A DNA stretch of 64,000 nucleotides. Origin: Clostridia bacterium. Lineage in GTDB: Bacteria; Bacillota; Clostridia; Lachnospirales; Lachnospiraceae. The notes beneath the pieces were generated by a model that was given only the letters and a program-made list of their open reading frames with translations, made no database searches and had not been told where the DNA came from. The stretch is taken from NCBI GenBank assembly GCA_003249225.1, contig QKJQ01000027.1, positions 434,001-498,000 on the forward strand, given 5' to 3'. The translations under genes were made by a program, and so were the position numbers. Shown here piece by piece: positions 17,280-26,101 of the stretch (its first letter is position 1; each line of letters begins with the position of its first letter).

Positions 17280-17320
17280 CAAAAAAAAGATTCCTATATC
17301 ACTTCTGCTATAGGAATCTT
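17280..17320 (-). terminator. Rho-independent terminator of the DHH gene
   Basis: Twelve-base perfect arms (17287-17298 and 17309-17320) around a ten-base loop; reading the minus strand it ends in at least eight T. Confidence 0.88.
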
Positions 17321-17401
17321 TATGCATCCTTGCAACGAAATCACATTGCTTCAAATGGATGCTTTTCTTTCTGTTTTAATAAAGTAATGTATTATTCGAA
17401 A

Positions 17402-18316
17402 TCAGCCATCTTTCCTGATCTGCTCAATGATTTCGCTGATCGCCTGATTTGCTGTCTCAGTCTCTACCTGGCAGGTTCCGACCTGTTTATGACCGCCACC
17501 GCCGTATTTTAACATAAGGCTTCCAACATTTGTGTTCGATGTCTTATTCAGAATACTATATCCACAGGCAATTGCAACATTCAATTTGGCACGTCCGTCT
17601 ACAATCCACAATGATATATTCTGTTCCGGGTACAGGCTGTAAATTAAGAATCGGTTTCCGGTATAGATGACATCTACATTTCTTAAATCCGTTACAATCA
17701 GGTTATCATAGATCTTCGTATACATATGTACCATTTCGATAAATTTTTCCTGCTGTTCAAAATAAAGCTCCACACGTTCCATAACATCCGGATTCTGCAT
17801 GATCTGTTCAATGTTATCGGTACGGCATTGCTGCATAAGATCTTCCATTAGTCTGTAGTTTGGGATTCTGAATTCTCTGAAACGTCCAAGCCCGGTTCTG
17901 GGGTCCATTAAGAATCCTAATAAAATCCATGGTGTTGGGTGTAAAATTTCCTCTTTCGACAGATTACCGGAATCGACTTTATCGCAAGCCAGTACCATAT
18001 CTTCAAAGTGACCCAGTCGTTCCTTTCCGCCATAATACTCGTAAATAATTCTTGCGGCACTTGGAGCCAGGCGGCTTTCTCCCTCGAATTCCTGGTCGTT
18101 GCCCAACCTTTCACTTTCTGAAGAATGATGATCGAACCACATCTTACAGCCTTTAACATAAGGTATGTTAGCCATGATGTCATTGTCCGTTACTTCGACC
18201 ATACCATCCTGAACATCTTTCGGATGCACAAATTTCCATTCATCTACCAGGCCCAATTCAATCAGCATTGTTCCACATGCCAACCCATCAAAGTCAGATC
18301 TTGTTAATAATCTCAT
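17402..18316 (-). CDS. DHH-family phosphoesterase
   Basis: 304-residue metal-dependent phosphoesterase of the DHH superfamily, which contains exopolyphosphatases, nanoRNases and c-di-AMP phosphodiesterases. DHH motifs SDFDG (7-11) and FDHHSSE are intact. The C-terminal DHHA1-like GGGGHKQVGTC motif is present. It has no membrane or sensory domain, so it is not a GdpP-type protein. GGAGG lies just before the chosen ATG. The upstream in-frame ATG contains this ribosome site and was rejected. The substrate remains open. Confidence 0.85.
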   Translation of the reverse strand: MRLLTRSDFDGLACGTMLIELGLVDEWKFVHPKDVQDGMVEVTDNDIMANIPYVKGCKMWFDHHSSESERLGNDQEFEGESRLAPSAARIIYEYYGGKERLGHFEDMVLACDKVDSGNLSKEEILHPTPWILLGFLMDPRTGLGRFREFRIPNYRLMEDLMQQCRTDNIEQIMQNPDVMERVELYFEQQEKFIEMVHMYTKIYDNLIVTDLRNVDVIYTGNRFLIYSLYPEQNISLWIVDGRAKLNVAIACGYSILNKTSNTNVGSLMLKYGGGGHKQVGTCQVETETANQAISEIIEQIRKDG

Positions 18317-18359
18317 TACATCCTCCAAATTGTCTTTATTTTATTATTCTCTTAAAAAA

Positions 18360-18388
18360 ATTATAATCCCTTTCAAGTGAAAAATCAA
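18360..18388 (-). promoter_or_regulatory. Predicted promoter of the DHH gene
   Basis: Minus-strand TTGATT (18383-18388), 17 bases and perfect TATAAT (18360-18365), about 45 bases before the start codon. Confidence 0.6.
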
Positions 18389-18517
18389 ATAAAAACAAGG
18401 AGAATCCTCTATTGTTTATCGAGAATTTACAGTGTTTTTTCATAGTACATTTCAAAATGTGATATGAAATATTCATTCTACATTTAACGTAAAATCCAAC
18501 GATGAAAAAAGTATTAG

Positions 18518-18569
18518 CAAGGTACCTTGACATTTTATTTATGGCATGATAGTATTACAAGGTACCTAG
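18518..18569 (+). promoter_or_regulatory. MarR-gene promoter flanked by two AAGGTACCT palindromes
   Basis: TTGACA (18527-18532), 17 bases and TAGTAT (18550-18555). CAAGGTACCTTG (18518-18529) is a perfect 12-base palindrome overlapping the -35. A second copy, CAAGGTACCTAG (18558-18569), starts just after the -10. The centres are 40 bases apart, about four helical turns. Confidence 0.72.
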
Positions 18570-18699
18570 TGAATATTGGGATGTTATTAATAATGCATAG
18601 ATTTAAGCATTAGAGATACATGTACGCAGCAATCATTTCCGCTTTACTCGGGAATGGCGTAACAATGCGTTAGATGTATACGCAGAATTGGAGGAAGTT

Positions 18700-19647
18700 A
18701 TGAGTAAAGAAGAAGAACCAAGATGTCCTCATTGTAAAAGACATTGTCCACTTAGTGATCCGCACTGTAAAAAGGGAGAAAAATACGCTGAAGAAATTGG
18801 TTATACAAAAGGCAGCAATAAAAAAAAGCATTATGATGCTGCATCAGAAGGAGTTGAACCACTAATGAAAAACGAAGACTTTAGAAATGACAGGAAGCAT
18901 AAAAACAAAGACAAAAACGATCATGACCAAAAAAATCATAGCGATAAAGATCACGACTACAAAGAACGCAATGGCAAAGGTCATGATGGTAAAGGCCGTG
19001 GTGACAAGGGACATAAAGAAAAAGACCATAACAAAAAAGGACGCTTTGAAAAAAATCATGATGGAAGAGAACATGGTGGAAAACATCGTAACAAAGACCA
19101 TGGTCTCTACATGTTCGAGCATATATCTCTTGAGAATATGAGTTCGGACGAACGATTACTTCATATGCTGCAAAGAGGTGCTCACTATATGAAGCATAAG
19201 AAAGGCTTCAAAAGAGGACAGACGAACCTTCTTCTCCTGCTTCAAGAACATGGTTCTCTTACACAACGTGAATTGCAGGATTTTGCAGGAATTCGTTCCT
19301 CTTCTATGAGCGAGCTGATCGGCAAACTGGAATCGGAAGGTGTTATCAAACGGACAAAAGATAACGATGATCAGCGTAATAAGATTATTTCCCTGACAGA
19401 AGAAGGAATCGCGCTATGCAACGCAGAAAAGCAAAAGTTCCGACAGGGTACCGAAGAATTGTTTACTGCGTTATCCACTGATGAAAAAGCACAACTGGAA
19501 TCTCTAATGACAAAACTTTTAGACTCATGGAAGGTACAGAATGATTCGGAAGACAAAAATGAGTCAGAAGAACATAAAGAGTCACAAGAAACATCAGCAT
19601 TGGAAGAAATGAACGAACTGGAAGAACAAAGTGAGTCAGAAGAATAA
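18700..19647 (+). CDS. MarR-family regulator with Cys-rich head, His/Lys/Asp-rich linker and acidic tail
   Basis: 315 residues. The head has C9-P-H-C12, C16 and C23 with interspersed His, like a small metal-binding knuckle. Residues about 40-140 are a low-complexity stretch of His, Lys, Asp and Gly. A MarR winged helix follows at about 145-265 (LTQRELQDFAGI, SSSMSELIGKLESEGVIKR, NKIISLTEEG). The last 45 residues are Glu/Ser-rich. GGAGGAAGTT precedes the ATG. Known MarR proteins bind palindromes as dimers. Metal or redox sensing by the head is inference. Confidence 0.85.
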   Translation: MSKEEEPRCPHCKRHCPLSDPHCKKGEKYAEEIGYTKGSNKKKHYDAASEGVEPLMKNEDFRNDRKHKNKDKNDHDQKNHSDKDHDYKERNGKGHDGKGRGDKGHKEKDHNKKGRFEKNHDGREHGGKHRNKDHGLYMFEHISLENMSSDERLLHMLQRGAHYMKHKKGFKRGQTNLLLLLQEHGSLTQRELQDFAGIRSSSMSELIGKLESEGVIKRTKDNDDQRNKIISLTEEGIALCNAEKQKFRQGTEELFTALSTDEKAQLESLMTKLLDSWKVQNDSEDKNESEEHKESQETSALEEMNELEEQSESEE

Positions 19648-19806
19648 ATCGCAGCAACAGCCGCTTACGCGATTTTCATGGTATTTTTCTTCCATTAACA
19701 TCTTACCGACCATTTCTGATAGAAATATACATTTTTGTCCGTAAAGAGATCTGTGAATCTGATAATTATTAATAGATCCTAAGACAGAATTAAATTCACA
19801 AAAGCC

Positions 19807-19860
19807 AAATCTGCTGACAAATCCCACTCGCGGGTGGAGTTTGTCAGCAGATTTATTTTG
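19807..19860 (+). terminator. Terminator-like long hairpin after the MarR gene
   Basis: Perfect 15-base arms at 19807-19821 and 19840-19854 with extra pairing in the loop. The T-rich tail is short (ATTTATTTTG). The preceding 160 bases hold nothing recognised. Confidence 0.7.
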
Positions 19861-19934
19861 TTGGAACTTATTCTATGTAATAAAACGCAAGTGATTGCTG
19901 CAATGTATTCTTTGCTTCTCCTTCTTTTATGTTA

Positions 19935-20795
19935 CTAAAACAATAAGAGCAGAGTACCTGCAACAAGTATTGTCAGTCCTGCCGCAGCTTTTCCGGTCAG
20001 CTTTTCTTTTAAGAACAGATAAGAGAATGCAATGGTCACCAATATGCTCAGCTTATCAATCGGGACAACAACACTAGCCGGTCCATCCTGCAGAGCTCTA
20101 TAATAGCAAAGCCAGGAGCCACCGGTCGCAAAGCCTGAAAGTACAAGAAACAACCAGCTTTTTTTATCAATATTTTTTACTGTATGCTGTTTTTTTGTGA
20201 TAAATACGACCAGCCATGCCATTAACAGCACGACAACGGTACGAACCGCAGTTCCAAGGTTCGACTCGATTCCTTCAATCCCAATCTTTCCAAGGATTGC
20301 AGTTAAACTTGCAAATACAGCAGACAAAAGTGCATACAACATCCAGAGGCTGCTTTTCTTATCCACTCTACCACCTGTTTTCTTCTGAATCATAAGATAA
20401 GTCCCTGTTCCGATCAGAAGAACAGCTGCGACTTTAAAAATGGTTATATCTTCATGCAAGAAGATTACAGCAAGGACAATTGTTAGTAATGTGCTTGATT
20501 TATCGATCGGTGTTACTTTATTCACATCCCCCATCTGCAACGCTTTAAAATAACAAAGCCAGGATGCCCCGGTCGATATCCCGGATAAAATCAAAAATAT
20601 CAAAGTTTTACTGCTGACATCAAAAAGTGTATCAAAGGAGCCTACAAGAAACACCATCATCCATGAAAATATCAATACTACAATCGTCCTTACCGCTGTT
20701 GCAACGTTGGAATCAAGATTCTTAATTCCCATCTTTGCCAGAATCGCGGTAAGACCCGCAAAGACTGCTGACCCAAAAGCAAATAAAATCCACAT
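19935..20795 (-). CDS. EamA/DMT-superfamily transporter
   Basis: 286-residue ten-helix permease made of two EamA repeats: the N-terminal AFGSAVFAGLTAILAKMGI is echoed near residue 150 by ALLSAVFASLTAILGKIGI. GASWLCYFKALQMG and GGSWLCYYRALQDG are the matching second motifs. Members export metabolites such as amino acids or take up sugars. The gene starts 19 bases after the AraC-type regulator and is probably its target. Substrate unknown. Confidence 0.87.
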   Translation of the reverse strand: MWILFAFGSAVFAGLTAILAKMGIKNLDSNVATAVRTIVVLIFSWMMVFLVGSFDTLFDVSSKTLIFLILSGISTGASWLCYFKALQMGDVNKVTPIDKSSTLLTIVLAVIFLHEDITIFKVAAVLLIGTGTYLMIQKKTGGRVDKKSSLWMLYALLSAVFASLTAILGKIGIEGIESNLGTAVRTVVVLLMAWLVVFITKKQHTVKNIDKKSWLFLVLSGFATGGSWLCYYRALQDGPASVVVPIDKLSILVTIAFSYLFLKEKLTGKAAAGLTILVAGTLLLLF

Positions 20796-20814
20796 CGTAT
20801 TCCCTCACTTTACT

Positions 20815-21678
20815 TTATTCTTCCACTGCTTCTCCCGATTTCCATTTTGTTCTGTACTGACTGGGTGTCAGAAGCATTTCCTTTTTAAATACTTTGGTAA
20901 AATAATTCCCATCCCGAAATCCCGTTTCTTCTGCCACTTCAGAAAGCGGCAGATCCGTTGTCCTTATTAAAAAACATGCCGCAGTGATTCGTTGTTCCTG
21001 AATGTAGGAAGAAAGATTTCTGCCGGTTATTGATTTATAGAGAGAACTCAGATAGGTGGGATTCAGATAAACATGCCCGGCTATTTCTTTTAATGTCATG
21101 GCATGGTGGATATTATTTTGAATATAACTTTCTATTTTTCCTATCACAGCATGTTCATTCAATGTAAAAACATTACTTTCAATCAAATGTGTAGCGCAGA
21201 GAGATTCGAATAGCTTAAAGCCCTGTGCTGCCTCTTCACCAAGTAACGTAAGATTTTTGTATTTTTGTATCAGAATATCTTTTGAGATACCGCTGCATAC
21301 GGATAACTCCTGCATATATTCCATGGAAAAAGATTTCTTTCTGGTTCGAAACTGTCCTATTACCAGGAAACCTGTATATATATCTTCAAAATACAAAGGG
21401 CAGATAATCTCCAAAAGATTGGCATGGCAATCGTAAAGAAAAGGTTCTCTTGTTCTCTGGCAAAGTTCATGAGCACGATCATCGGACATACAGCAGAGCT
21501 TATTGGTTATTGGATTGCGTTCCAAAGCATAACAGAAGGGACTGTTCTTTTTTGAAGTGCAGATCCATTTTTTTGTCTCAAATCCATAGAATAAAATAGG
21601 ATGCCTCACTGCTTTTGATAATAATTTCAAAATCTCAGTCATTTTTTCTTCATCAATATTCACTTTGTATGGGACCAT
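20815..21678 (-). CDS. AraC-family regulator with N-terminal PocR sensory domain
   Basis: 287 residues. The first 170 form a PocR-like domain with the conserved Cys set seen in NKLCCMSDDRAHELC and YDCHANLLEIICPLYF. The C-terminus has two AraC helix-turn-helix motifs (LKEIAGHVYLNPTYLSSLYK and LPLSEVAEETGFRDGNYFTK). PocR domains sense small ligands such as propanediol-type or hydrocarbon derivatives in known cases. GGAGG precedes the ATG. It probably activates the co-transcribed EamA transporter and perhaps the divergent glycosidase. Confidence 0.85.
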   Translation of the reverse strand: MVPYKVNIDEEKMTEILKLLSKAVRHPILFYGFETKKWICTSKKNSPFCYALERNPITNKLCCMSDDRAHELCQRTREPFLYDCHANLLEIICPLYFEDIYTGFLVIGQFRTRKKSFSMEYMQELSVCSGISKDILIQKYKNLTLLGEEAAQGFKLFESLCATHLIESNVFTLNEHAVIGKIESYIQNNIHHAMTLKEIAGHVYLNPTYLSSLYKSITGRNLSSYIQEQRITAACFLIRTTDLPLSEVAEETGFRDGNYFTKVFKKEMLLTPSQYRTKWKSGEAVEE

Positions 21679-22195
21679 GGTTTAACATCCTCCGACAAGT
21701 AAATTCATTAGCCTTAATTATACTGGTTTCTCTTTCTGAAAGCTATGACAAATTCGTTTTTCAACTAGCAATTTCTTTTGTTTTTCAATATGATACAAAA
21801 CTGCACTTTCCTTTTCTTTATGGGTTTGTCACTTTACAACACAGGTAATATATTTAGATTAGTCCATCTATCGTGAAACCGATCCAAGAGAAAACCATCC
21901 TGATTTTCATCCGTTTGCTGCATTATGTAAGATAAAATCCAAATATATTACTATAAGCTGTGTCCTGCCGGGAACCTGCAAAACCGTGTTTTGAATTCTG
22001 TTAGAAACTCTGCTATGATAAACTATCATGTTGCGATAAGTCACTGCTGTACTGTTTTCTGCTGTACTGTTTTCTGCTGTACTATAGTGTGAAGCACTAT
22101 ATCGTGAAGCACGGTATCTTGCTGTATGATACGCCGCTGTGATAAATCTTCCTGACGAAAACATGAATTCTTATAGAAAGAATGGAGACAATCGT
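21679..22195. other. Intergenic region between PocR-AraC regulator and GH2 gene
   Basis: About 515 AT-rich bases without a convincing gene. The right half holds two short tandem arrays listed separately. Divergent promoters for the regulator and the glycosidase should lie here, but none is close enough to consensus to name. Confidence 0.5.
22044..22116. repeat. Two short tandem repeats upstream of the GH2 gene
   Basis: TGCTGTACTGTTTTC is repeated two and a half times (22046-22083). GTGAAGCACTATATC-like text repeats twice after it (22088-22116). Function unknown; position in a divergent promoter region makes regulator binding possible. Confidence 0.7.
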
Positions 22196-24412
22196 ATGAA
22201 CGATGCCATATCAATGAATCTGAACTGGAAATTTAAATATGCCTATCAAGAGGATTACCTGAGCACAGAGAACTTTGATGATTTTGAAGATGTACACCTG
22301 CCGCATACTGTGAAAGAGATTCCCTATGACTGTTTTGATCAGACCATGACATGTGGTCTGTCAACGTATGTGCGTCAGTTTGATCTGCCTGAGATTGCAA
22401 ATAAAAGAGTTCTGCTGCAATTCGAAGGTGTATCTGCATGTTATAAGCTTTATATCAATGGTACAAACGCCGGGCAGCATAAAGGTGCCTATTCCAGCGA
22501 ATTGTTCGATATCACGGAACTTGTCCGTTCTGGTTCCAATAAAATGCTGCTGGTCGTTGATTCGAATGAAAGACCGGATGTTCCGCCAAACGGTGCCACA
22601 GTGGATTACCTCATCTATGGCGGTATCTACCGTGATGTCAGTCTGTATATACAGGAGGAGATCTATCTGAAGGAAGTCATGTTCCGTTATGACGTAGAGA
22701 ACACGTCACCGATTGTTTATCCTGAATTACATTGTGTAAATCATGGTGATACCTTTACCGGGAAAGTAAAAGTCTGCCTTAAGAAAGATGATGCAGTACA
22801 TATTCAGTATGAGCAAATACTTGTGATTGAGAAAGGGAACTGCACAATTCTTCTGGATAAGAAGCAGATTCCTGAGGTCAGTCTCTGGGACACGTTTGCT
22901 CCAGTATTATATGACATAGAAATCACCTTGTGGAATAGAGATACTATAATTGATACGTACTCCTTGCGCACCGGATTCAGAACATTAAATGCGACTGCCA
23001 ATGGTTTCTATGTTAACGGAAGAAAGACAAAACTGATCGGACTCAACCGACATCAGTCGTATCCCTATATAGGATATGCACTTGGGAAAAGTGCACAGGA
23101 AAAAGATGCAGAACTATTAAAGGATCTGGGTATCAATACCGTACGTTGCTCCCATTATATGCAGTCAAAGTATTTCTTAGACCGCTGTGATGAGCTTGGA
23201 CTCCTGGTATTTGAAGAGATACCCGGCTGGGGCTTTATTGGCGGTGAGGAGTTTAAGAAAGTCGTCATGAATGATCTCGACAACATGATCATTACACATT
23301 TTAATCATCCAAGTATTATTCTCTGGGGTACCAGACTGAATGAAACACTTGATAACGATGAACTGTATACCCTGACAAATAAGAAAAGCAAAACGCTTGA
23401 TCCGGGAAGACCTACGACCGGTGCAAGATGGCAGACGGGAAGCAACCTGATTGAAGATATCTACAGCTACAATGATTATACCCCTGAAGAAAATGGTGTC
23501 TTCCAACTGCAGGAACCAGATGCTGTAATAAAGTCAGAGACGCCGCTCCCTTATCTTTTAAGCGAGCATACCGGCGCACTTCTTCCCGCAAAGCCGGATG
23601 ATAACGAAGCCCGCCACGAAAAGGTTGCTCTCTATCATGCTGAAGTACTCAACAAAGTTTTAGCAAATGACAGACACCTCGGCGCAATAGCCTGGTGTAT
23701 GAGTGATTATAATACACATAATGATCATAACTCCTTACAGAAAATATGCTTCCATGGTGTATTTGATATGTTCCGAGTTCCAAAGATGTCCGCATACCTG
23801 TATAAGAGCCAGAAATCTCCGGATGAAGAACTTGTACTTGAACCCTGTTCTATGGTAGGACGTGGAGAACGAACCGAACCGGTACCTTTTTATGTGCTCA
23901 CCAATTGTGATTTTATAGATGTCACACTTTCGACTGATATCACCAGACGCTATTATCCTGACCAGAATCTCAGCAATCTGCTTCATCCTCCCATTAAAGT
24001 AACAGATAACGGTGAATTCTGGCAGGACAGATGGCAGGGTGCAACCATTGTCGGTTATAGCAACGGTAAGGAAGCTGCAAGAAGAACCTATTCAAACAAT
24101 CCAAAACTAAATGACCTGATCCTGCAGCCAGACAGCACCAGGCTTCGTAACAGTGAGGTTGATTCCACCCGTATCGTCTGTACCTTTGTTGATGAGAATT
24201 CGAATCGGCTTTACTATCATAAGGAAGCCGTTCTGATTGAGACCGTTGGTGATATCGAACTGATTGGACCATCCCTGATTCCAACACTTGGCGGAACCAT
24301 TGCCTTTTGGGTCAAGACCAAAGCAACAAAAAAATCAGGCACAGCAACCGTCTCCATAAGGTCCTGCAGACCAGAGATCGGGGTTAAGAAAATTGAGCTT
24401 GCATTAGTCTGA
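22196..24412 (+). CDS. Glycoside hydrolase family 2 enzyme
   Basis: 738-residue beta-glycosidase of the galactosidase/glucuronidase/mannosidase family. Order: sugar-binding jelly roll (to about 170), immunoglobulin-like domain, TIM barrel (about 270-520) and a C-terminal region. The acid/base is Glu383 in WGTRLNET and the nucleophile probably Glu457 in LLSEHTG. GLNRHQSYPYIGYA matches the barrel start of this family. No signal peptide, so it acts in the cytoplasm on imported oligosaccharide. The chosen ATG has GGAGA upstream. A beta-galactosidase is most likely, but specificity is not provable here. Confidence 0.88.
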   Translation: MNDAISMNLNWKFKYAYQEDYLSTENFDDFEDVHLPHTVKEIPYDCFDQTMTCGLSTYVRQFDLPEIANKRVLLQFEGVSACYKLYINGTNAGQHKGAYSSELFDITELVRSGSNKMLLVVDSNERPDVPPNGATVDYLIYGGIYRDVSLYIQEEIYLKEVMFRYDVENTSPIVYPELHCVNHGDTFTGKVKVCLKKDDAVHIQYEQILVIEKGNCTILLDKKQIPEVSLWDTFAPVLYDIEITLWNRDTIIDTYSLRTGFRTLNATANGFYVNGRKTKLIGLNRHQSYPYIGYALGKSAQEKDAELLKDLGINTVRCSHYMQSKYFLDRCDELGLLVFEEIPGWGFIGGEEFKKVVMNDLDNMIITHFNHPSIILWGTRLNETLDNDELYTLTNKKSKTLDPGRPTTGARWQTGSNLIEDIYSYNDYTPEENGVFQLQEPDAVIKSETPLPYLLSEHTGALLPAKPDDNEARHEKVALYHAEVLNKVLANDRHLGAIAWCMSDYNTHNDHNSLQKICFHGVFDMFRVPKMSAYLYKSQKSPDEELVLEPCSMVGRGERTEPVPFYVLTNCDFIDVTLSTDITRRYYPDQNLSNLLHPPIKVTDNGEFWQDRWQGATIVGYSNGKEAARRTYSNNPKLNDLILQPDSTRLRNSEVDSTRIVCTFVDENSNRLYYHKEAVLIETVGDIELIGPSLIPTLGGTIAFWVKTKATKKSGTATVSIRSCRPEIGVKKIELALV

Positions 24413-24426
24413 TTCAATTCCGCAAA

Positions 24427-24468
24427 AAAGAAGCAGTAAAGATTCTTATGGAACCTTGCTGCTTCTTT
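24427..24468 (+). terminator. Terminator after the GH2 gene
   Basis: AAAGAAGCAG (24427-24436) pairs perfectly with CTGCTTCTTT (24459-24468) around a 22-base loop; the T-run is part of the second arm. Confidence 0.72.
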
Positions 24469-24542
24469 CCTGTAATCGAGAATCTCTGCTTCCTAACAAC
24501 AAATCCAGATAAAATCTCTTTCCTGTCGTACCGTAGATTATT

Positions 24543-24652
24543 TTTCACTCTTTACTTTCACTGCATACTTTCACTGCATATTCTCGTTGCATATATTCAC
24601 GCTATACTTTCACTGCATATTCTCACTCTATATTTTCACTCTATATATAACA
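24543..24652. repeat. Degenerate 12-13 base tandem repeat over the DJ-1/PfpI stop codon
   Basis: About eight copies of TTTCACTGCATA or variants (TTCTCACTCTATA) run into the last codons of the minus-strand DJ-1/PfpI gene. Confidence 0.82.
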
Positions 24653-25234
24653 ATCATACTCCATTCTTCTTGCCGTCTTTCGTACAATATCGGTCCCTAT
24701 TAATTTCCCCATGATATAGAACGACATGTTGATTCCGGCAGAGATTCCTCCTGATGTTATAACAGGCGATGCATCGACATATTTCTCATCACGCAGTACT
24801 CTGACTCTTGGATACTCTTTTTCAAGGCGATCCAGATCCATCCAATGTGTCGTAGCTTCTTTTCCATCAAGAATTCCAGCTTCTGCCAGCAAAAAGGCTC
24901 CGGTACAGACAGACGCCATAATATCCACCTGCTTCATTTTGTTTTGCAGCCAGTTAATTGTCTTTTTATCATATCGCTCTACCTCTTCCGCGCCGTATCC
25001 GCCAGGAACAATCAGAATATCAACATCCGGAGCATCTTCAAAGTCATAATCAGGCTGAACTTTCAAACCATTCCTTGCCACGATCAATTCTTTTGATTTA
25101 GCAATGGTATATACCTTAAAAATCTTTTCTCTCGTTTCTCCCCATTCCGCCAAGGAGAAGACTTCAAAAGGTCCTGCCATATCGAGTACCTCTACCTCGT
25201 TAAAAATCAGAATTCCAACTTTTTTTACTTTCAT
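24641..25234 (-). CDS. DJ-1/PfpI-family protein
   Basis: 197 residues of the class I glutamine-amidotransferase-like fold. The nucleophile elbow Cys lies in ASVCTGAFLLAEAG, preceded by VPGGYG, and THWMDLDRL follows, as in isonitrile-hydratase-like and AraC-sensor-like members. It lacks a DNA-binding domain. Roles in the family range from glyoxalase or deglycase to isonitrile hydratase; none can be chosen here. GGAGGAAGG precedes the ATG. Its 3' end lies inside a tandem repeat. Confidence 0.83.
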   Translation of the reverse strand: MKVKKVGILIFNEVEVLDMAGPFEVFSLAEWGETREKIFKVYTIAKSKELIVARNGLKVQPDYDFEDAPDVDILIVPGGYGAEEVERYDKKTINWLQNKMKQVDIMASVCTGAFLLAEAGILDGKEATTHWMDLDRLEKEYPRVRVLRDEKYVDASPVITSGGISAGINMSFYIMGKLIGTDIVRKTARRMEYDCYI

Positions 25235-25372
25235 ATTCCTTCCTCCATAAAATCGTTCAGCGTAATATAATTCAGGTCTGTGTCTTGCCGCCTATCTGAC
25301 CAAATCATTCAACACTTTAAGATTCAGCAGACACTCATTGGAACATTTTTCTGATACTTTCAATTTATAAAA

Positions 25373-25396
25373 CGCACCTGTTTTTCAACAGGTGCG
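25373..25396 (-). terminator. Terminator of the cyclase-hydrolase operon
   Basis: Nine-base perfect arms CGCACCTGT (25373-25381) and ACAGGTGCG (25388-25396); on the minus strand a short GTTTTAT tail follows. Confidence 0.72.
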
Positions 25397-25438
25397 GTCA
25401 ATCACTAATACGATTTGTCGATTTTATAGCATACTATA

Positions 25439-26101
25439 TTATATATGTTTGATTTCTACCAGCACTTCCGGTTCAAAAGATCCGGTAAGCAACTGAAGAT
25501 GCTTTTTACCCCTGTCTGAAAAATCAGACGGCATATAGGCATTAATTGGCTTTTTATCAGATATCCAGCCTAGTTTTAAGAACATTTCTGCAACAAATTC
25601 ACTGCAGAAAAATTTATCAAGCGGTACAGATTTTCGAAAAAATCTTCCCAGTACAACATCCCAGATCATCTGCCAGAAGGAAGGATCCTCGATTCCATGA
25701 TATTCTTTGTTCAACACAAGAACCTGATTGTTCAAAGTATCCGGTCTCTCTATGTTCATCTTTCGATAAGCAAAATTAGCGGCTTCGTATTTTTTCAGAT
25801 CATCTCCGTAATGTTCCATGCGTTCCCGCAGACTGACCAGCTTTACACCTGCTTTCTGGTCATGGAATATAACATCCGGAATATTCGTAAGCGAGGTTGC
25901 TTCCCATATCAAAGGCTCTTCCATATCATCAAGTCTGACAATAATACCGACATGTGACCATTCGCTGCATTCCAGAATCTCGATGAACTTACTTCCTTCA
26001 TACTGTCCATTGAATAACATGATATCGCCGGTCTTCATCCCCGGTGCCAAATCATCAAAGGCTGCTTTTATCTGCGAACTTTTATCTTTCTCTTTTGTCA
26101 T
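25439..26101 (-). CDS. Permuted papain-like (YiiX/C92-type) cysteine hydrolase
   Basis: 220 residues. The order of motifs is that of circularly permuted NlpC/P60 enzymes: TGDIMLF, then His in EWSHVGII, then the Cys in KFFCSEFVAEMF. Known relatives cut amide bonds in wall peptides or lipidated substrates. No signal peptide is seen. Its ATG overlaps the stop of the upstream diguanylate cyclase (ATGA), so the two are translated together. Substrate unknown. Confidence 0.8.
   Translation of the reverse strand: MTKEKDKSSQIKAAFDDLAPGMKTGDIMLFNGQYEGSKFIEILECSEWSHVGIIVRLDDMEEPLIWEATSLTNIPDVIFHDQKAGVKLVSLRERMEHYGDDLKKYEAANFAYRKMNIERPDTLNNQVLVLNKEYHGIEDPSFWQMIWDVVLGRFFRKSVPLDKFFCSEFVAEMFLKLGWISDKKPINAYMPSDFSDRGKKHLQLLTGSFEPEVLVEIKHI

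Noticed and set aside
18862-19141. Long open frames on both strands inside the MarR gene
   Set aside because: They are shadows of the low-complexity His/Lys/Asp stretch, without ribosome sites, and the in-frame MarR protein explains the region.
22044-22116. Attachment site or mobile-element end
   Set aside because: The repeats are short and tandem, and no integrase, transposase or tRNA gene is nearby.
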